From Nemertoderma westbladi (taxonomy: Eukaryota > Xenacoelomorpha > Nemertodermatida > Nemertodermatidae), in the NCBI GenBank assembly GCA_032718475.1, contig JAUCBJ010002957.1, forward strand, positions 1 through 34,064: 34,064 nucleotides of DNA, given 5' to 3'. The notes beneath the pieces are model-generated. The model did no database searches and was not told the origin of the DNA. It saw nothing but the letters and a program-made list of their open reading frames with translations. The translations under genes were made by a program, and so were the position numbers. Shown here piece by piece: positions 31,050 to 34,064 of the stretch (its first letter is position 1; every line of letters begins with the position of its first letter).

Positions 31050-31920
31050 TAAATAAAGCCCCACAAACATGTAACAAAAGTCGGAATCCCACAAACATGT
31101 AACAAGAGGCGGAATCCCACAAACATGTAACAAAAGTCGAAATCCCACAAACATGTAACAAGAGTCGGAATCCTACAAACATGGAACAAAAGTCGGAATC
31201 TCACAAATATGTACCAAAAGTCGGAATCTCACAAATATGTACCAAAAGTCGAAATCTCACAAGCATGAACCAAAAGTCGGAATCCCACAAACATGTACCA
31301 AAAGTCGAAATCCCACAAACATGTACCCAAAGTCGGAAACCCACGAACATGTAACAAAAGTCGGAATCCCCCAAACATGTACCAAAAGTCGGAATCCCAC
31401 AAATATTTACCAAAAGTCGGAATCCCACAAACATGTAACAAAAGTCGGAATCCCACAAACATGTAGCAAAAGTCCTGAATCCCACAAACATGTACCAAAA
31501 GTCGGAATCCCACAAACATGTACCAAAAGTCGGAATCCCACAAAGATATACCAAAAGTCGGCATCCCACGAACATGTTCCAAAAGTCGGCATTCCACATA
31601 CATGTACCAAAAGTCGGAATCCCACAAGCATGAACCAAAAGTCGGAATCCCACAAACATGTACCAAAAGTCGGAATCCCACAAAAATGTGCCAAAAGTCG
31701 GAATCCCACAAACATTTACAAAAAGTCGGCATCCCACAAACATCTACCAAAAGTCGGCATCCCACAAAAATGTACCAAATGTCGGCATTCCACAAACATG
31801 TACCAAAAGTCGGAATCCCACAAGCATGAACCAAAAGTCGGAATCCCACAAACATGTACCACAAGTTGGAATCCCACAAACATGTACCAAAAGTCGGAAT
31901 CCCACAAAGATGGAACAAAC
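31050..31920. repeat. 28-bp minisatellite, about 31 units
   Basis: Unit core CCCACAAACATGTACCAAAA followed by GTCGGAAT. The CGGAAT marker keeps a 28-bp step from 31082 to 31895 apart from a single-base insertion near 31472 (AGTCCTGAATCC). Because 28 is not a multiple of three and the unit has few stops, all minus frames and two plus frames stay open for 60-235 codons; these are artefacts of the repeat. Confidence 0.95.
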
Positions 31921-32559
31921 GTCCACAAATTTGGACTACCTTGAGCTTGACCAGAATTCGGTATCTGATGATTGATTCTCCAATGTTAAACTGTTTGCTG
32001 GCGTATGTAAAGGCGTATGTATGCCTTTACCTATCTGATAATCCCTTATCCACCGACTCAACATAATATGTTAAAAGACAAATAGCCAATTATTTCGAGG
32101 TGATTCGTTCTGTTAACGCCAATATTCCAGTTGGGTGTTCATTAGGACATGCTGCTGAGGTGAGGTAGATGTGTTCCTGATAGAACTTGGTTATACTAAA
32201 CATTATCTATGCATATTGCCAGATTTATTGCTTATTAGTAGTCAAATCACATACATAAAGTCGTCGAGACACTGGTTATAATTACAGAACCTCTCGCTAT
32301 TCCATTTAAAACATTTGTGATCCACTGCCACACGCAGTTGTAAATCTTCAGAAATTTTCTTGGAAAATAGTTGTAACTTCCTCCCACTGCCAAAAGTAGA
32401 ATTAAGTTTTTTCAAATTAATTAAACATATTTATCTCAAATCATTGAATGAAACAGTCTTACAATTTTTCTGCTAAATTTGAGCGTTGACGACCACTAGG
32501 ATTTGAATGCGCCATAAGGACCCTAATTGCGAAACAATAAGAGGAATCCAAACGCAAAT
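31921..32559. other. Intergenic, nothing recognised
   Basis: AT-rich sequence between the 28-bp array and the third interspersed repeat copy. No gene or RNA could be supported. Confidence 0.5.
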
Positions 32560-32690
32560 CTTTAACAATTAAGGTAATGGAGCAGGTTACTGTGGCACTT
32601 TATTCTAACGAAGGCAAAACACGAAAGTCAATGGCAAAGTTTACAGTTCCTTTTTTTGCTCGTAATCAGTTGTTATTTGCGTCGATATTC
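32560..32690 (+). repeat. Interspersed repeat family, copy C
   Basis: ACAATTAAGGTAATGGAGCA, GGTTACTGTGGCACTTTATT, ACGAAAGTCAATGGCAAAGT and GTAATCAGTTGTTATTTGCG match copies A and B in order. Together with copy A this supports a repeat consensus of at least 120 bp. Confidence 0.6.
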
Positions 32691-32755
32691 CTCTGATGAT
32701 TTTTACTTGAAGAGCGCAGTGAGTCTACAGCTATCTGCTAAAGGTACGCAGCAGA

Positions 32756-33150
32756 GTTCGCCCGCGAGAAAGCTTCGTCCGCGTCCAATCTTCGCCCGGA
32801 GCAATTTTCGCCCTCAAAATGAGCAACTATCGCCCGGCGGAAACCTACGACCGCAGGCAATCTTCGCCCGCCAGCAACCTTCGCCCACTAAACAATTATT
32901 GTTTCGGTTAGAAAAAGCCGTCTCTGTAACCTACCTTTCCCTCAATTGGTAACAACATCATTTATTGTTTTGTTAGAAAAAACCGTCTCTGTAATCTGCT
33001 CCTTTCCCTCAATTTGTGACTAAAATGGTTACTAACACAAATCGTATTGGGCGAAGGTTGCTCGCGGGCGAAGGTTCCCCCGGGCGAAGGTTGTACTCGG
33101 GCGAAGATTGGACGCGGGCGAAGGTTGTACGCGGGTGAAGGTTGCACCCA
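32756..33150. repeat. Facing arrays of a ~17-bp GGGCGAAGRTTG motif
   Basis: The left array (32756-32890) has TTCGCCCG units; the right array (33046-33148) has the reverse complement GGGCGAAGGTTG units. A 20-bp stretch is perfectly inverted: CCGCGTCCAATCTTCGCCCG at 32779-32798 and its complement at 33098-33117. The centre (32896-33020) holds two tandem copies of an inverted interspersed-repeat segment. The GC-rich arms stand out against AT-rich surroundings. It may be the body of a transposable element with repeated protein-binding motifs, but this is unproven. Confidence 0.75.
32895..33020 (-). repeat. Interspersed repeat segment, tandem duplicate, inverted
   Basis: Two adjacent copies (about 32896-32952 and 32958-33020), each with TTATTGTTT, TTAGAAAAA, CCGTCTCTGTAA and TTTCCCTCAATT. 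Read on the minus strand they match the AATT-x-AGGGAAAGGAGCAG...AAAACAATAAA blocks of copies A-C. Confidence 0.6.
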
Positions 33151-33390
33151 ACCCTGCAACTGCAGCCAGTTGATTTAATATTTTAAACATGAAGGCCGAC
33201 TATAAAGGCCGACTATTGTCATTAATGCCCATGTTTTACAGTGATGTACATCATCACTAGTGTCCTAGTGAAGGTGGTGTACTGATGTACACTTGTGATG
33301 TTCCTATTACAGTGTGGAATATATATAGATAGAACAATGCAACTAATAGTTAGGATATGGTTCTAGGATGGAGGTGCAAATTACTGCGTA
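33151..33390. other. Intergenic with small hairpins
   Basis: AGTGATGTACATCATCACT near 33230 can fold into a short stem-loop. Nothing else was recognised. Confidence 0.4.
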
Positions 33391-33477
33391 ATGGGGAGGG
33401 AGCGGGGTGGCGGTGGGGTACGTGGGGTGTGGTGGTGGGGTAGGTGGGGGGTGGGGGGAGGGGGGGGGGGGGGGGTG
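33391..33477 (+). repeat. G-rich low-complexity tract
   Basis: GGGG and GGTGGGG runs ending in a stretch of 17 G. Many G-runs of three or more lie close together, so quadruplex formation is possible. The antisense frame through it (poly-Pro/Thr) is not a gene. Confidence 0.85.
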
Positions 33478-33597
33478 AGTTATCACAAAAATTTATTTTC
33501 TCGCTTGTTCTGTTATCGGGGAAGGTTTCCAACGAAATCAATAAACTAATTTCCATTTTAATTATAACCACTTTGCACCTTTCTTTATAAATTGATG

Positions 33598-33782
33598 AAA
33601 TCAGCACCCCTTAAAACCCCCATAGCGAGAATGTTAGTTAATTTGAATTATTTTTTATGTTTTGACAGACTGACTAACAGAATGACCGACAGACAGACAG
33701 ACTAGATTTATGTAAACGTGAAAACTGACATCAGAAATGTAATCAGCACCCCTTAAAACCCCCACAGCGTGAATGTTAGCGA
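33598..33782 (+). repeat. ~41-bp direct repeat, two copies
   Basis: ATCAGCACCCCTTAAAACCC followed by CCATAGCGAGAATGTTAG (33600-33640) recurs as the same block with small changes at 33742-33782. Between them is a GACAGACAGACAGAC microsatellite. Possibly two ends or two copies of one small element. Confidence 0.7.
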
Positions 33783-34064
33783 CACGTTTTAATTATTAAC
33801 CATATTTCGTAAGATATATTTTAAAACATTTATTTATAAATAATGCAATAACTGAATAACCAGATAACGGAAAGACAAATAGAATTGAAACTTTTAATTA
33901 CTAATAATAATTGTGGTGAGAGGTGATTGGAAATCAACCTTATATGTTATGTTATGGTAGGCACAGGCAAATGAATTGATGTCTGTTGAGATGTATTGAA
34001 GGAGAGCTATTCCTTCTACTAGACTACTACAGGTTAGGCCATGTCCTTGTGTGCTAGCCTAGGC
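33783..34064. other. Intergenic to the window end, nothing recognised
   Basis: AT-rich sequence without supportable features. Confidence 0.5.

Noticed and set aside
31001-31975. Many overlapping frames, up to 235 codons, and a CRISPR-like 28-bp periodicity
   Set aside because: A continuous tandem repeat without spacers in eukaryotic DNA; not CRISPR and not coding.
32656-33159. Short frames with a repeated RPRPIFAR-like peptide on both strands
   Set aside because: They arise from the facing GC-rich motif arrays and are present in both orientations; not a coding signal.

Overview
This is animal (metazoan) nuclear DNA, not bacterial. It is AT-rich and intron-bearing, dominated by satellites and transposon remains. 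The one convincing host gene is a DEG/ENaC-family sodium channel. RTE-type LINE remains, a tRNA-derived SINE head and abundant minisatellites fit a marine invertebrate, most likely a lophotrochozoan such as a mollusc, but the phylum is an inference.

The gene lies on the minus strand, spans 27636 down to 228 and has three coding exons: 27636-26757, 4013-3470 and 603-228. All four splice borders are GT/AG, the phases agree (1, then 2), and the spliced frame is exactly 600 codons including the stop. Intron 1 is about 22.7 kb and intron 2 about 2.9 kb. Nearly everything else between 604 and 26756 is intronic repeat material.

Layout by position. 1061-1674: a small element with terminal inverted repeats. 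About 2070-2195: one copy of an interspersed repeat that recurs at 27862 and 32560. 5640-5817: decayed RTE reverse transcriptase. 6180-6957: a GGTGTA hexamer array. 6987-12527: a roughly 400-bp palindromic element interrupted by two LINEs. The plus-strand RTE-like LINE (7002-9978) has a 15-bp target-site duplication, and the minus-strand LINE (10249-12376) has a 19-bp one. 13503-13745: another decayed RT piece. 13922-14792: 24 units of a 36-bp repeat. 14815-14957: a tRNA-derived SINE head. 16510-26656: a 34-bp satellite of about 298 units (about 30% of the window), ending 100 bp from exon 1. Upstream of the gene are a G-rich 22-bp array (28700-29275) with quadruplex potential, a 28-bp array (31050-31920), a facing pair of GGGCGAAGRTTG arrays (32756-33150) and a G-rich tract near 33400.

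No bacterial-type operons, CRISPR, rRNA or intact tRNA genes were seen. The main points of interest are the channel gene built around a giant satellite-filled intron, the proline at its degenerin position, the indel-free 34-bp satellite, and the readable order of nested insertions.
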